This document shows positions 63,649 through 64,000 of a DNA stretch of 64,000 nucleotides, piece after piece. A model generated the notes under the pieces. That model did not search any database. It had not been told where the DNA came from and saw nothing but the letters and a program-made list of their open reading frames with translations. Each line of letters begins with the position of its first letter. Within the stretch, counting starts at the first letter, position 1. The stretch is taken from the NCBI GenBank assembly GCA_964521285.1, contig CAZFQS010000010.1:76741-140740 (forward strand), written 5' to 3'. Source of the stretch: G020354785 sp964521285 (GTDB taxonomy: Bacteria; Bacteroidota; Bacteroidia; Bacteroidales; UBA10428). The position numbers and the translations under genes are program-made.

Positions 63649-64000
63649 ATGAAAATATACAGGTTAGTATTAGCGTCAGTGTTTGTAGTATTGGCATTTG
63701 GTTCATGTTCAGATAAAAATACTGCTGTTAAAGTTGAATTAAAATTTGAAGACGGAAAATACCAGCTTTACAGGGCAGGAAAGCCTTATTATATAAAAGG
63801 CGCAGGTATTGAATTCGGAGATATAGCGAACCTGGCATCCCACGGAGCCAACTCATTGAGGACGTGGAGGACAGACAGTGCCCAAAAGGTTCTTGATATA
63901 GCCCATGAAAACGGTCTGACTGTGATGATGGGACTGGAAGTGGGACGTGAAAGGCACGGATTTGATTATAATGATACGGCCATGGTAAGGCAACAATTTG
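63649..64000 (+). CDS. Lipoprotein glycosidase, N-terminal part (GH2-type TIM-barrel-like), cut by window edge
   Basis: An open frame from ATG 63649 to the window end gives about 117 residues. It has a lipobox ending VLAFGSC (Cys20), then YQLYRAGKPYYIKGAGIEFG and NSLRTWRTDSAQKVLDIAHE, GLTVMMGLEVGRERHGFDYN. This is the first strand-helix unit of a TIM-barrel glycosidase of GH2-like type (kPYYIKGAG, RTW). The catalytic residues lie beyond the window. Co-expression with the MFS gene (11-bp spacing) suggests that it trims the glycan to the sugar that transporter takes up. Confidence 0.65.
   Translation, partial: MKIYRLVLASVFVVLAFGSCSDKNTAVKVELKFEDGKYQLYRAGKPYYIKGAGIEFGDIANLASHGANSLRTWRTDSAQKVLDIAHENGLTVMMGLEVGRERHGFDYNDTAMVRQQF

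Overview
The window looks like a chromosomal contig, probably from a metagenome assembly, of an AT-rich member of the Bacteroidota, most likely Bacteroidales-like. The evidence is a SusC/SusD pair, lipobox lipoproteins, a PorV-type outer-membrane protein, a DUF4924 protein, a GldF/GldG-type ABC operon, a DUF5916 protein, and a general lack of Shine-Dalgarno sequences. A run of exactly 100 N (61897-61996) marks a scaffold join of unknown size. I see no rRNA, tRNA, CRISPR array, transposase or phage gene.

Layout. 1-1030: Crp/Fnr regulator followed by the start of a sensor protein. 1369-9892: an envelope-related block with an exported PEP-synthase-like protein, an overlapping class-A beta-lactamase-fold hydrolase, and on the other strand a second such hydrolase followed by an ATP/ADP-translocase-like membrane protein fused to HEAT repeats. 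10287-14863: an exported GyrI-like protein, a divergent GH92 lipoprotein and a DASS-family carboxylate transporter. 14987-20217: a threonine operon (thrA, HAD phosphatase, thrC, thrH) with no thrB; ThrH may supply O-phosphohomoserine. 20414-25707: YdjC-type deacetylase, a stand-alone ATP-pyrophosphatase subunit of GMP synthase, and divergent carB. 25733-30122: a four-gene Mrp/Mbh-like ion-antiporter module. 30182-35022: pstSCAB with a co-transcribed alginate-export-type porin. 35422-37636: PorV-like protein and a lipoprotein, with a G10 tract and a clear terminator between them. 37740-43730: housekeeping and lipid genes (Hsp15, DUF4924, flavin reductase, BASS transporter, PlsC-type acyltransferase, SDR, tandem VOC protein). 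43735-47933: ABC ATPase, permease, GldG-like and DUF4340 operon. 48113-49468: Hsp20 with a well-formed control region, and a metallophosphatase. 49589-64000: carbohydrate-use region with DUF5916 protein, GH2 beta-galactosidase, SSS symporter, then SusC/SusD, a GH16 fragment cut by the gap, a sugar-porter MFS protein and a lipoprotein glycosidase fragment. GH16 plus SusCD suggests a beta-glucan (laminarin-like) utilisation locus.

Points most worth following are the exported ATP-grasp/phosphohistidine protein and its beta-lactamase-fold neighbours, the thrB-less threonine operon with thrH, two glutamine-dependent synthetase subunits (GMP synthase and CarB) without their amidotransferase partners, the minimal antiporter module, an 11-bp-phased TGATG repeat before susC, paired direct repeats with a sigma54-like element before hsp20, and a dispersed 8-bp tandem repeat found at three sites. 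All functional calls come from reading sequence and motifs; no database search was run.
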